From contig NZ_SOCA01000001.1 in NCBI RefSeq assembly GCF_004364345.1, positions 1,240,001 through 1,304,000 on the forward strand: 64,000 nt of DNA, read 5' to 3'. Under the pieces are notes generated by a model that searched no databases, was not told the DNA's origin, and worked only from the letters and a program-made list of their open reading frames with translations. Source of the DNA: Prosthecobacter fusiformis. GTDB lineage: Bacteria > Verrucomicrobiota > Verrucomicrobiia > Verrucomicrobiales > Verrucomicrobiaceae. This document shows positions 8,041-17,200 of this stretch, piece after piece. Position 1 is the first letter of the stretch. Every line of letters starts with the position of its first letter. The position numbers and the translations under genes were made by a program.

Positions 8041-9330
8041 ATGAATGCATCCTTCTTCAAATCTGCCTCCCTGGCTATCGTTCTGGGGCTTTCTCTCGTT
8101 TCCCCCGCTCTGGCCCAAGAAACGGCGGAAGCCGCCGCACCGCCAGCCAAAGCAGCCGCAGAAAAGCTGCGCACAGACCTCCTGGTCCCTGGCGTCACTT
8201 TGGCAGAAGGTGTCTCTGAGATCACCGGTGTCGCCATCAGCCCCTTGTTAGGCATGAGCGCCCTGGGTGCCTGGAAGTATTATCATACTGAAGAAAAACT
8301 TCGGGATCGCCTGCCTTGGTATTGCCATCCCTATGCCTGGGGTACCGGATTGGCACTCATCGGCCTCTGTCTGCTAAAAGACTTCCTCGGTGCCGCCGCC
8401 CCAGCCCTGGTCAAAAAGCCCCTCGATTTCGCTGAACTGTTTGAGGACAAACTCAGCGCCCTCGTTGCCAGTGCCGCCTTCGTTCCACTGGTCGCCCTAG
8501 CCATGTCGCATCTGGAAAGAATACCTTCACAGGCTTCGGATGGCGTTGCGGCCTCAGGGCTCGCCGTCATGCCCATGGCTAGCGCACTCGATGCCAGCCT
8601 TCATAGTCCCTGGATCACCATTCCTCTGGCCATCTTTGCCTTCGGCGTCGTCTGGCTTAGCTCTCATGCCATCAATGTGCTCATCGCCCTTTCACCCTTT
8701 GGCATTGTCGATGCCGGGTTGAAGTTGATCAAGCTTGCCCTCTTGACTCTGGTCACCGGTACCGCCGCCCTCATCCCCACCACACCAGTGCCAGCCCTCA
8801 TCGTCTGTGGCAGCCTCTTTCTGCTCGGCCTTCTCCTGGCGGGCTGGTCCTTCCGCCTCTCCATCTTTGGCACCCTGATGGGACGGGATTTTCTGCTCAA
8901 CAAACGCGCCCAGGGGGAAGATCTGGATACAGGCGTGCAAGGCTTCCTGGCTCGTCGCACGACGGGTGTCCCCGTTCGTACCTTTGGCCGCATGCAATTG
9001 GACGAAACCGGTGCCGCTCACTTCTCATATCGCCCCTGGCTGCTGCTACCCCGGCGTCGTATTGCACTAGTAGGAGCGGGCATGGTGGTCTGTCGCGGCC
9101 TTCTCCACCCCAGCGTTGCTCATCGCACAACAGGCGAAACCCGTCCACGCAGCTCTCTCATATTGCTCCCTCGCTACCGCCGACTGGAGGAATCCATTGC
9201 CGTTCGTTTTGGTTGCCAGGAAGTCATGGATAGCACCCTCATGCGTGGGTTTAAAGCCATGCGCATGTGGCTCACCACCACCCTCACACCTTCCCGATGG
9301 TATCGGGTAGAACGAATCGAAACGGCCTGA
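8041..9330 (+). CDS. Multi-pass membrane protein of unknown function
   Basis: A 429-residue protein. A clear signal peptide (MNASFFKSASLAIVLGLSLVSPALAQE) leads to an Ala-rich linker and then at least six hydrophobic segments, including GLALIGLCLLKDFLGAAAPALV, ALVASAAFVPLVALAM, ITIPLAIFAFGVVWLSSHAINVLIAL, LALLTLVTGTAALIP and LIVCGSLFLLGLLLAGW. The last 120 residues are soluble and Arg-rich. ATG 8041 was preferred over an upstream frame opening at 7903 because of the signal peptide. I do not recognise the family; a DUF4126-type integral protein is possible. The gene ends inside a hairpin shared with the convergent lipoprotein gene. Confidence 0.75.
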   Translation: MNASFFKSASLAIVLGLSLVSPALAQETAEAAAPPAKAAAEKLRTDLLVPGVTLAEGVSEITGVAISPLLGMSALGAWKYYHTEEKLRDRLPWYCHPYAWGTGLALIGLCLLKDFLGAAAPALVKKPLDFAELFEDKLSALVASAAFVPLVALAMSHLERIPSQASDGVAASGLAVMPMASALDASLHSPWITIPLAIFAFGVVWLSSHAINVLIALSPFGIVDAGLKLIKLALLTLVTGTAALIPTTPVPALIVCGSLFLLGLLLAGWSFRLSIFGTLMGRDFLLNKRAQGEDLDTGVQGFLARRTTGVPVRTFGRMQLDETGAAHFSYRPWLLLPRRRIALVGAGMVVCRGLLHPSVAHRTTGETRPRSSLILLPRYRRLEESIAVRFGCQEVMDSTLMRGFKAMRMWLTTTLTPSRWYRVERIETA

Positions 9331-9363
9331 ACTCGCCCCTGTTTGAAGAGGCGATCTCAGGCC
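9324..9363. terminator. Bidirectional hairpin terminator
   Basis: Inverted repeat with outer arms GGCCTGA (9324-9330) and TCAGGCC (9357-9363) and an inner stem around CTCGCCCCT / AGAGGCGAT with a GTTTGA loop and two or three mismatches. It starts at the stop codon of the gene ending at 9330 and lies 15 bp before the end of the convergent lipoprotein gene. No T tract follows, so termination strength is uncertain. Confidence 0.5.
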
Positions 9364-9378
9364 CTCCCGCATCTCCGG

Positions 9379-9576
9379 TTAATAGACCGTCTGCGTCGTC
9401 TGTGTCTGCACGGCACCCGAGTACGGGCTGCTCCGCACAGTCTCCTCCGTTACCGTTGTGTGCGTGCGGACAGGGCCTCCATCGTCATCGTCATCATCAT
9501 GCTCCACGGTATCGCAACTGGACAGGGAAAGGGCGCATACAGTGGTGCCAAGGAAGGAGTATAAGAGCTTTTTCAT
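9379..9576 (-). CDS. Small lipoprotein
   Basis: A 65-residue lipoprotein. The start at 9576 gives MKKLLYSFLGTTVCALSLSS followed by Cys21, a classic signal peptidase II lipobox (LSLSSC). The mature part is short and polar, with six consecutive Asp followed by a Thr-rich tail (TTVTEETV, TQTTQTVY). Tiny Asp/Thr-rich lipoproteins of this sort are common in this phylum with no known role. The frame extends upstream to 9807, but the extension has no signal peptide and is rejected. It is convergent with the membrane protein ending at 9330. Confidence 0.75.
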   Translation of the reverse strand: MKKLLYSFLGTTVCALSLSSCDTVEHDDDDDDGGPVRTHTTVTEETVRSSPYSGAVQTQTTQTVY

Positions 9577-9844
9577 AGGATGGGATCGTGTGCTTGCTTT
9601 GATGCACATGCAGTCCTTCAGCAGGTCTGCCATTGCATCACCATGACATCGAGTCCCGCCGACGAGGCGTGCGTAACAAAAAATGTGAAAAGCACATGCA
9701 TAATGCACGTCCAGGTACTGATCTTGTGACGATTTCCTTCCTGGCAGGAACCTCCTCCAAATTTCTCTGGTCAGAAATCTGTCTTTTCGTTGATCCTCAA
9801 CTATCATTCAATCGCCTGCCTAACTCCATTTGCCGTCCCCATCT

Positions 9845-11140
9845 ATGCTCCCCTTCCGCCGTCCGTCGCTCCAAAGCTGCCTCGCCCTCGTTTTGCTGCT
9901 CCAGGCATTGCCCTCATGCACCATTGAGGTCACCAAGCCCGCGCGGAATCCAACAGATCATGTATTCCTTCGCTACTGGCCTGCTCCTGAAGGCTATCAG
10001 GGGCTGAAAGTGGCGGTTAAAGATTTCATCGACATTGAGGGACAAGTCACCTCCGCCGGCTCCGCCTATCTCGCAAAAAACAATCCACCCGCGAGCAAGG
10101 ATGCCGCCTGCCTCCGGGGCGTACGTGCCCAGGGAGCCCACATCGTGGGCAAGACCAATGCCAGCGAATTTGGTGTCACTTCCTCAGGCTTAAACCCTCA
10201 CTTCGGCACACCCCGCAGTCCGCTCACTGACCGCAAACATCGCCTCATCTCCGGTGGCTCATCCAGCGGCTCCGCAGTCTCCGTGGCCACTGGCATGGCA
10301 GATGTCGCCCTGGGAACAGACACCGGCGGCTCCGTTCGCATCCCCGCAGCCTGCTGCGGTGTTTATGGACTTAAAACAACCTTCGGACTCGTTTCCCTAA
10401 AGGGCGTTTTCCCCATGTCGCCAAAGCATTTGGACACCGTCGGCCCGCTGGCCAAAAACATCCCCAATCTCGCCAAAGGCATGAGCCTGCTGAAGCCTGG
10501 CTTTGACGAAGAATATGCAGAAGCGAGGCAGGAGAAACCCAGTGGCCGCAGCATCCGCATCGGCCGCCTTTATGTGGACGGCACAGACCCCGAGATTGAT
10601 CGCGCCATTGATGCCGCTTTGAAAAAATCCGGTTTCCGTGTCGTCCGGCTGAACAAAGAATTCAAAGATGCCTGGGATCAAGCTCAAAAGGACGGCCTCA
10701 CTGTCGCAGTGGCTGACGCATGGACCAATGATGAGCAGTATGGCAATAAGCGCGGCGTATCCAGCGTCACCAAAGCAACCATTTTGTTAGGTCGGGTGGA
10801 GCATCTGACAGGCAATTATGACCGCGCCCTGAAAAGGAAACCCGGCTGGCAGCGCACATTGCGCCGCACCTTTGACCGCGTGGATCTGATTGCGCTGCCC
10901 ACACTGAAGAAATTGCCTCCGCCCATTCCCCGCTTCGGCGGATCAGCTCTGTTTGAAGCCCTGACCTTCAGCCTTCAAAACACAGTTAGCTTTAATTACT
11001 CAGGCAATCCTGCCATCGCCATTCCAGTCCCCGTGGAAGGCAAAGAAATCCCCGTGACCAGCTTGCAACTTGTGGGTCCCCGACTGAGTGAAGCGGAACT
11101 TTTGAACGCTGGGCGCATTGTGAGTTCCAAGCGCCTATGA
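9845..11140 (+). CDS. Amidase-signature lipoprotein
   Basis: A 431-residue amidase signature (AS) family hydrolase. The Ser-cisSer-Lys triad is placed by motif: K59 (VAVKDFID), cis-Ser S139 (ISGGSSSGSAVS) and nucleophile S163 (GTDTGGSVRIPA). The 24-residue gap between the two serines matches the family. The N terminus (SCLALVLLLQALPSC) is a lipobox, so this copy is probably anchored in the envelope, unlike cytosolic GatA. ATG 9845 is the first Met before the signal peptide. Some AS members act on amides, others on esters; the substrate is unknown. The stop codon overlaps the start of the TPR gene (ATGA at 11137), so the two are translationally coupled. Confidence 0.88.
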   Translation: MLPFRRPSLQSCLALVLLLQALPSCTIEVTKPARNPTDHVFLRYWPAPEGYQGLKVAVKDFIDIEGQVTSAGSAYLAKNNPPASKDAACLRGVRAQGAHIVGKTNASEFGVTSSGLNPHFGTPRSPLTDRKHRLISGGSSSGSAVSVATGMADVALGTDTGGSVRIPAACCGVYGLKTTFGLVSLKGVFPMSPKHLDTVGPLAKNIPNLAKGMSLLKPGFDEEYAEARQEKPSGRSIRIGRLYVDGTDPEIDRAIDAALKKSGFRVVRLNKEFKDAWDQAQKDGLTVAVADAWTNDEQYGNKRGVSSVTKATILLGRVEHLTGNYDRALKRKPGWQRTLRRTFDRVDLIALPTLKKLPPPIPRFGGSALFEALTFSLQNTVSFNYSGNPAIAIPVPVEGKEIPVTSLQLVGPRLSEAELLNAGRIVSSKRL

Positions 11141-11913
11141 AATTGTCATCCTTTCTGTTCGGCGCACAGGCGTTGATTGCCTCCGGCCTCTTGCTATCAG
11201 CGGGTATAACCGCACAGGCCCAGTCGGTTAGTGAACTAGTCGCCCAGGGAGAAATGCACGACACTCGGCTTGAAGCAGACAAAGCCTTGAGCTTATACCT
11301 TCAGGCTGAAAAAATGGAACCTAACAATGCAGATGTTCTCGTGCGCATTGCACGTCAATATCGGCACTTAATGGCCGATGCATCATCCAAACAAGAAAAA
11401 CTCCGGTTAGGCGGCATTGCTCTGGATTATGGGAAACGTGCCGCAGCACTCGCCCCCAACAATTCCGATGCCCAACTATCCACGGCCATCAGTCTCGGCA
11501 AAATGCTTCCTCTCCAAGATTCTGGCGAGCAGGTACGCGGATCTAAGCTCATCAAGCAAGGTGCCGAAAAAGCCATCAAGCTGAATCCTCGCAACGACCT
11601 CGCCTGGCACATCATCGGCCGCTGGCATCGCAATGTGTCAGACATCAGTGGCATCAAGCGCACGCTGGCCGCCTTGGTCTATGAAAAGCTTCCTGAAGCC
11701 AGCACCACCGATGCTGTCAAATGCCTCGAGAAAGCCATCGCCATCAATCCAAAGCGGCTCATTCATTACATTGAGCTTGGCCGCATCCACGCACAGATCG
11801 GCAATAAAAACGAGGCCCGTAAAAACCTCGCCAAAGGTCTCAAGATGCCTAGCCTGGAAAAGGATGACGAAGAGGCCAAAGCTGTTGGCAGAGCCCTCCT
11901 CGCTTCTATGTAA
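11137..11913 (+). CDS. RMDN-like TPR protein, exported
   Basis: A 258-residue protein with a signal peptide (LIASGLLLSAGITAQAQS) and tetratricopeptide-type helices throughout. The C-terminal half strongly recalls the eukaryotic regulator of microtubule dynamics (RMDN/FAM82) family: LAWHIIGRWHRNVSDISGIKR, ALVYEKLP, STTDAVKCLEKA, LGRIHAQIGNKNEARKNL and the acidic EKDDEEAKAVGRALL tail follow the same order and spacing as I recall for RMDN1-3. It overlaps the amidase stop by 4 bp (ATGA), so the pair is co-translated. The function in bacteria is unknown; periplasmic location argues against direct contact with any cytosolic tubulin. Confidence 0.82.
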   Translation: MKLSSFLFGAQALIASGLLLSAGITAQAQSVSELVAQGEMHDTRLEADKALSLYLQAEKMEPNNADVLVRIARQYRHLMADASSKQEKLRLGGIALDYGKRAAALAPNNSDAQLSTAISLGKMLPLQDSGEQVRGSKLIKQGAEKAIKLNPRNDLAWHIIGRWHRNVSDISGIKRTLAALVYEKLPEASTTDAVKCLEKAIAINPKRLIHYIELGRIHAQIGNKNEARKNLAKGLKMPSLEKDDEEAKAVGRALLASM

Positions 11914-11938
11914 ATGAGCTTTGGAGTGAGAATGCGCA

Positions 11939-11958
11939 GGGGGATATTCTCCCCCTTT
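11939..11958 (+). terminator. Rho-independent-like terminator after TPR gene
   Basis: Six-bp stem GGGGGA (11939-11944) / TCCCCC (11950-11955) with loop TATTC, followed by TTT and a T-rich stretch. It lies 26 bp after the TPR stop codon and just before the end of the convergent asparagine synthase gene. Confidence 0.6.
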
Positions 11959-11971
11959 GCCTTTTGGTTTA

Positions 11972-13954
11972 TTAAATAGTTACTAAAGGCTCTTTGCGCG
12001 CCTGGGAAGGCAGTTCACAAAGGCTGCCATCAATGTAAAGATGGTGCCATAGCTGGGTGGCCACCACCGCAGCCAGCCCCATTTCAATCGAAAGCCTTGG
12101 CAATGAAGTGGCCCGCAGGGAGCTATAAGTCTTGCGCCAATGATGCACCATTTTCGCATCGAAGTATCCCGTCCGATTCAGAGATTCCTCACTCATGAGC
12201 TGGCCGACATACGCCGGTTCTGGCTCCAAATGAAAGCTGTCCAAAGGAGCGCGAAAGATCACTTTTCCACGCTTATAAATGGAAGGTGGCAGCCAGCGCT
12301 CCGCCAGCAGCCGCAGGATGTGTTTATCGCGGAAACCGCGCAGCTTCCAGTCTGGATGCAGCTTCGCACAGAAATCGAAGACGTCTTCATCCAGGAAAGG
12401 ATAACGCACCTCCACGGAGGAATGCATCGCCACACGATCCCCTTTGCCCTGGAGCAAATGGCCCGCCAGCGTCACGCGTCCTCCCACCCAAATCCCCCGG
12501 TTCAGCGGATGCCAGTGTTTTGCACGGTCCAGATTCATACCCAGAGTTGCCCATGGGTCAGTGGATTCACGCAGCTCATGCATGGACTCAGAATAAAAGC
12601 GCAGTTTGGCTAGGCCTAACAATCCATAGGAATCAATCCAGGCATTGGGCCCACCCACATTGGTTTCTGTGCGTGCGCGAAAGCTCGGCGGATACTGTGG
12701 CACATCACTATATTTCAAAAACGCTCGTCGTGCCCGATCCCCCAGCCGCAGTCCCCCGATGGAATCGAGATAACCGATGATCTTCGCCGCTTTATACCAG
12801 GGATACCCCACCAGCCATTCGTCGGCACCTTCCCCGGTCAGCACCACTTTTTGTCCGCATTCATGCACTTTCTGCGCCAATTGCAGCAGGGAGGCACAGG
12901 AGGTATCAATAACGGGCTGTTCAGCCGCAGCGATCAGCGTCGGATAAGTTTTGATGGCGTCTTCATGCCGAAATTCCTGCACCACGGGCGGTGGTGCGCC
13001 GATGAATTTCGCCACCATGCTTGCCGCATCCAGCTCGTCCAGCTTGGGATCATCCACCCTCACCGTATAGGTCGAAATGGACTTGCCCCGCAGATGACAA
13101 GCCAGCGCCAGGATCATGCTGGAATCCACCCCACCAGAAAGATAAGACCCCACAGGCACATCCGCCCGCAGCCGTTTATCCACGGCATTCAGCAGCACGT
13201 GCTCAAATTCATCCACCAGCTTTTTCGGATCCTTCTCTGGATTCTCATGACCCGCGTCAGGGAAATCCATTTCCCAGTACTTCCGTTCCCGCACACCCGG
13301 GGCTTTGTGGGAGTGCCCCGGCAAGATCTCCAGAAAATGCGCGGGCGGCAGCATCTGGATTCCTTCAAAACAAGTGATCGGTCCCGGCAGCGCTGAAAAG
13401 GTGAATACGTGATCAATGCCTCGCCGGTCCGGGATGGCAGGCACCATGCCAGAGGCCAGCAAGCCCTTGATTTCAGAGGCAAACAGCAGCCAGTCCCCCT
13501 GGCGCGTCCAATACAAAGGACTGATGCCAAACCGGTCACGCCCCAGCATCAGCTTCTGCTCTCGCTCGTCCCACAGCGCGATGGCGAACTGCCCGCGCAG
13601 CTTCTCAAACATCCCCTCCGCGCTTTCTTCCCACATGTGCGGGATGATTTCCGTATCGCAGTGCGTCACCAATGTGTGCCCCCGGGCGGCGAGTTCTGCA
13701 CGCTTCTCCACATGGTCAAATAGTTCGCCATTGAAGACGACGGAGACATTCCGTTCTTCATTGTGCATCGGCTGCTGGCCATCCGCCAGCCCCACGATGC
13801 TTAGCCGGCGGGATGCCATCGCCAGCCCTGGACGCATAAAAAAACCCTCCTCATCAGGTCCCCGATGGTAGAGTGCCCGGGACATCCTTTGGATGATTTC
13901 ATCCGGCACCACCCGCTTTCCAGCCATATCGATCACGCCTGCAATTCCACACAT
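11972..13954 (-). CDS. asnB: Asparagine synthase (glutamine-hydrolysing)
   Basis: A 660-residue two-domain enzyme that transfers glutamine-derived ammonia to aspartate. The N-terminal class II glutaminase domain begins MCGIAGVIDMAGK with nucleophile Cys2 and contains SRRLSIVGL and VVFNGELFDH. The synthetase domain carries the pyrophosphate loop SYLSGGVDSSM, then TGEGADEWLVGYPWYKAAK and the C-terminal RYPFLDEDVFDF. Length is somewhat above E. coli AsnB (554), as in the long AsnB forms often found in secondary-metabolite or polysaccharide loci. It is divergent from the PKS gene with 290 bp between, so a role in modifying the PKS product is conceivable, but plain asparagine synthesis explains it as well. 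Confidence 0.92.
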   Translation of the reverse strand: MCGIAGVIDMAGKRVVPDEIIQRMSRALYHRGPDEEGFFMRPGLAMASRRLSIVGLADGQQPMHNEERNVSVVFNGELFDHVEKRAELAARGHTLVTHCDTEIIPHMWEESAEGMFEKLRGQFAIALWDEREQKLMLGRDRFGISPLYWTRQGDWLLFASEIKGLLASGMVPAIPDRRGIDHVFTFSALPGPITCFEGIQMLPPAHFLEILPGHSHKAPGVRERKYWEMDFPDAGHENPEKDPKKLVDEFEHVLLNAVDKRLRADVPVGSYLSGGVDSSMILALACHLRGKSISTYTVRVDDPKLDELDAASMVAKFIGAPPPVVQEFRHEDAIKTYPTLIAAAEQPVIDTSCASLLQLAQKVHECGQKVVLTGEGADEWLVGYPWYKAAKIIGYLDSIGGLRLGDRARRAFLKYSDVPQYPPSFRARTETNVGGPNAWIDSYGLLGLAKLRFYSESMHELRESTDPWATLGMNLDRAKHWHPLNRGIWVGGRVTLAGHLLQGKGDRVAMHSSVEVRYPFLDEDVFDFCAKLHPDWKLRGFRDKHILRLLAERWLPPSIYKRGKVIFRAPLDSFHLEPEPAYVGQLMSEESLNRTGYFDAKMVHHWRKTYSSLRATSLPRLSIEMGLAAVVATQLWHHLYIDGSLCELPSQARKEPLVTI

Positions 13955-14045
13955 ATCGTTAGGTCAGTCCTCAAGTTAGGGTTCGTTCACAATGCAATCG
14001 TAACTCGCCGCCTGGATGCGTTTGCCCCGGACCGAATTGTACGGA

Positions 14046-14059
14046 TTAAATGAATTTAA
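14046..14059. promoter_or_regulatory. TTAAAT-GA-ATTTAA dyad in asnB/PKS divergent region
   Basis: A perfect 6+2+6 inverted repeat sits in the 290-bp gap between asnB and the PKS gene, in an AT-richer patch. No clear sigma70 pair could be assigned with confidence. It is a candidate operator for one or both divergent units; a chance AT-rich palindrome is possible. Confidence 0.3.
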
Positions 14060-14244
14060 CCTCGCTAAATCAAGTCAGGCCACTGTATAAAGCTCCGATT
14101 TTGCCAAAACGCTCGTCCAGCACTCGCTCACGACGAAGATAAAAAAAATCTCAGGCACGCAAACACGGCACTTCGCACGATTCGGTAAGACTGGCGTTGT
14201 TGCTCTTCAAACTTTTCAAACATCCCCCCAACGCTAAGAACTGC

Positions 14245-17200
14245 ATGCATAAAGAAGGAATTGCCATTATCGGTATTGGTTGCCGCTTCCCCGGCGGAAT
14301 CAACGACGTCGAAGCTTTTTGGAAACTTTTGGCGGAGGGACGGGATGCAGTTTGCGAGATCCCACCAGATCGCTGGAACATTGAGCGTTACTATGACGCC
14401 GAACCAGGCCTCGCAGGTAAATCCATTGCAAAACGCGGCGGCTTCCTGGATTCCATTGATCAATATGATCCCCAGTTCTTCGGCATATCCCCGCGTGAAG
14501 CCCCGTATGTGGATCCACAACAGCGTCTGGTGCTGGAAACCGCCTGGGAGGCCATTGAAGACGCAGGCATCGTTCTGGATTTAGAAAACGGCACGGACAT
14601 TGGCGTCTTCGTTGGCGTATCCCATACCGACTATCAGGTCATCCAGGGCACACCGTTTGATTCGGTGGGCATCGGCGCTCACTCTTCCACAGGCAGCGCC
14701 CACAGCATCGCAGCGAACCGCATTTCTTATTCGCTGAATTTGACCGGCCCCAGCATGTCCATGGATACAGCCTGCTCCTCCGCTCTGACGGCAGTTCATG
14801 CGGCGTGTGAACACATCTGGACCGGGCGCGGCACCACCGCGCTGGCAGGCGGCGTGACAGTCATGATCACCCCCGGCGGGTTCATCGGCTTTTCCCAGGC
14901 TTCCATGCTGTCTCCAGATGGGATGTGCAAAGCTTTCGATGCAGATGCCAACGGCTTTGTTCGTGCCGAGGGCGCGGGCATGGTCATGCTGAAAAAACTG
15001 TCCCAGGCCATCGCCGATGGTGACCCCATTCAGGGCGTGATCCTGGGTACCTCGACCAACCAGGATGGACACACCAATGGCATCTCCCTGCCGAGTCCCG
15101 AGGCCCAGGCCCGTCTGGTGAAGGATGCCTGCAAGGACGCTGGCATCAGCCCAAGTGAAATTGGCTATATTGAGGCTCACGGCACAGGAACAGCCGTCGG
15201 TGATCCCATCGAGGCGACAGCCCTTTCTGAGGCTCTCTGCGCTGATCGTGAGGAAGACGCACCACTCGCCATGGGTTCGGTCAAAACGAATCTTGGTCAT
15301 ATGGAAACCGCTGCAGGCGTGGCCGGTCTGGTGAAGGCACTGTTGGTGCTGAAGCACGGCCAGATTCCCCCTAGCCTTCACTTCAAAACCCCGAATCCTC
15401 ACATTGATTTCCAGGCGCTGAAGCTGCGCATCCCGACCACGATGGAGGACTTTCCTGAAACCTACGCAGTGCGTATGGCCGGGGTAAATTCTTTTGGGTT
15501 CGGTGGTGCTAACTCGCACGTCATTGTCGCAGAAGCACCGGCCAAACCTCATGTTAAAATGCCAGCTTCCGCTTTTGAGCGGCCCTGGCCTCTGGTGATT
15601 TCCGCCCGCTCTGAAGAAGCACTGAAAGCGACTGCCTTCCGTCTCTCCACCTGGATAGAAGATCATGAGAAATCCAATGGCACTTCACCTGTGCTGCCTG
15701 ATCTCGCCTATACCCTGGGTGCCCGCCGCAACCATCATCAGCACCGCCTTACCATGGTGGCCCGCACCTCGCATGAGGCCATCGCCACACTAAACGCTTT
15801 TGGTGTTGGCCAGGAAGTACCGAACGTCCGCAGCGGCTTCTCACCACGTCGGGAAAAAGCAGCTCGCGTTGGCTTCGTCATGAGTGGTCAGGGCCCACAG
15901 TGGTGGGGCATGGGCCGCGAGCTCATGAAAAATGAGCCTGTCTTCAGCAAGTCCATGGAAGCCTGTGCCGAAGCGCTGAAACCTTGGGCCAAATTCTCAT
16001 TGCTGGAAGAACTCGCCCGCGATGAAAAAGATTCCAAGATGAGCATGACGGAGATTGCCCAACCGGCCATCTTTGCCATGCAGGTCTCCCTTTCTGAACT
16101 TTGGAAATCCTGGGGCGTTCAGCCTGCAGCGATTGTCGGTCATAGTGTGGGTGAAATCGCCGCCGCCTGCGTGGCCGGTGTACTCAGCTTGGAAGAAGGA
16201 GCCAAAGTCATCGCTCTGCGCGCCCGTTTCATGAACGGCTGCGCCCGTGGTGCCGGCACCATGCTGGCTGTGGGCCTGGATGAAGATGCGGCCCTCGCTG
16301 CCATCGCCAAGCACGACCGCGTGGTCAGCATCGCTGCCTTCAATGGACCGCGTTCTCTCACTCTCTCCGGTCCTAAAACTTCCCTGGAAGCCATTCAGTC
16401 GCAGCTCGAAGCCGAAGGTGTCTTTGCCCGCTTTGTGCGCGTGGACCATCCTTTCCACCATGCCTACATGCAGCCTGCGGCCGATGAGCTTGTCGCCGCT
16501 CTGGCAGACCTCAAACCTCGCGATGAAACGGTACCGTTTTTCAGCACCGTCACTGGGGCAAAGATCACGGGCAGCGAATGCGATGCCGGTCACTGGGGAC
16601 GCGGTATCCGTCAGGCCGTCATGTTTGCACCTGCCGTCAATGCACTGGCGGATTTCGGTGTGGACGTCTGGCTTGAAATCACCGCCCACCCTGCCCTTTC
16701 CCTCTCCATTCAGGAATGCCTGGGAGCACGCGGAATGAAAGCCCCCGTCGTTGCCTCCGCACGCCGGGACCGTGAACATGAAGCCATGCTTGAGGCTGCG
16801 TTGGAACTTCACCGTGCCTGTGTGGACCTGGACTTCAAGGGCATGACCCCGTCCCGTCACCAGCTCTCCTTGCCGACTTATGCCTGGGACAAGGCACGCT
16901 GGTGGAATGAATCTCCAGACTGGCGTGAAGGCCGTCTGGGTTCCGGTGGCAAAGGCTTGCTGGATGTGCGCCTCCCACGCGCCACACCCACATGGATTGC
17001 GCGTCTGGACAACCGCCACATGGCCTTCCTGAAGGATCACAAGGTAGAAAGCCACGTCATCTTTCCAGCCGCAGGTTTTGTGGAACTCATTCTCGAAGCC
17101 GGAACTCAATATTTCGAAGGCCGTCCATTTGCTGTCGAAGACTTTGAGATCCGCAAACCGCTCATCCTCACAGAGAATCCATCCGGCGTCGTGCTGGAAG

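Noticed and set aside
11972-13954. asnB as part of a lasso-peptide or other RiPP cluster
   Set aside because: No precursor peptide, leader-binding or protease partner is nearby, and the glutaminase domain with Cys2 is intact as in ordinary asparagine synthase.
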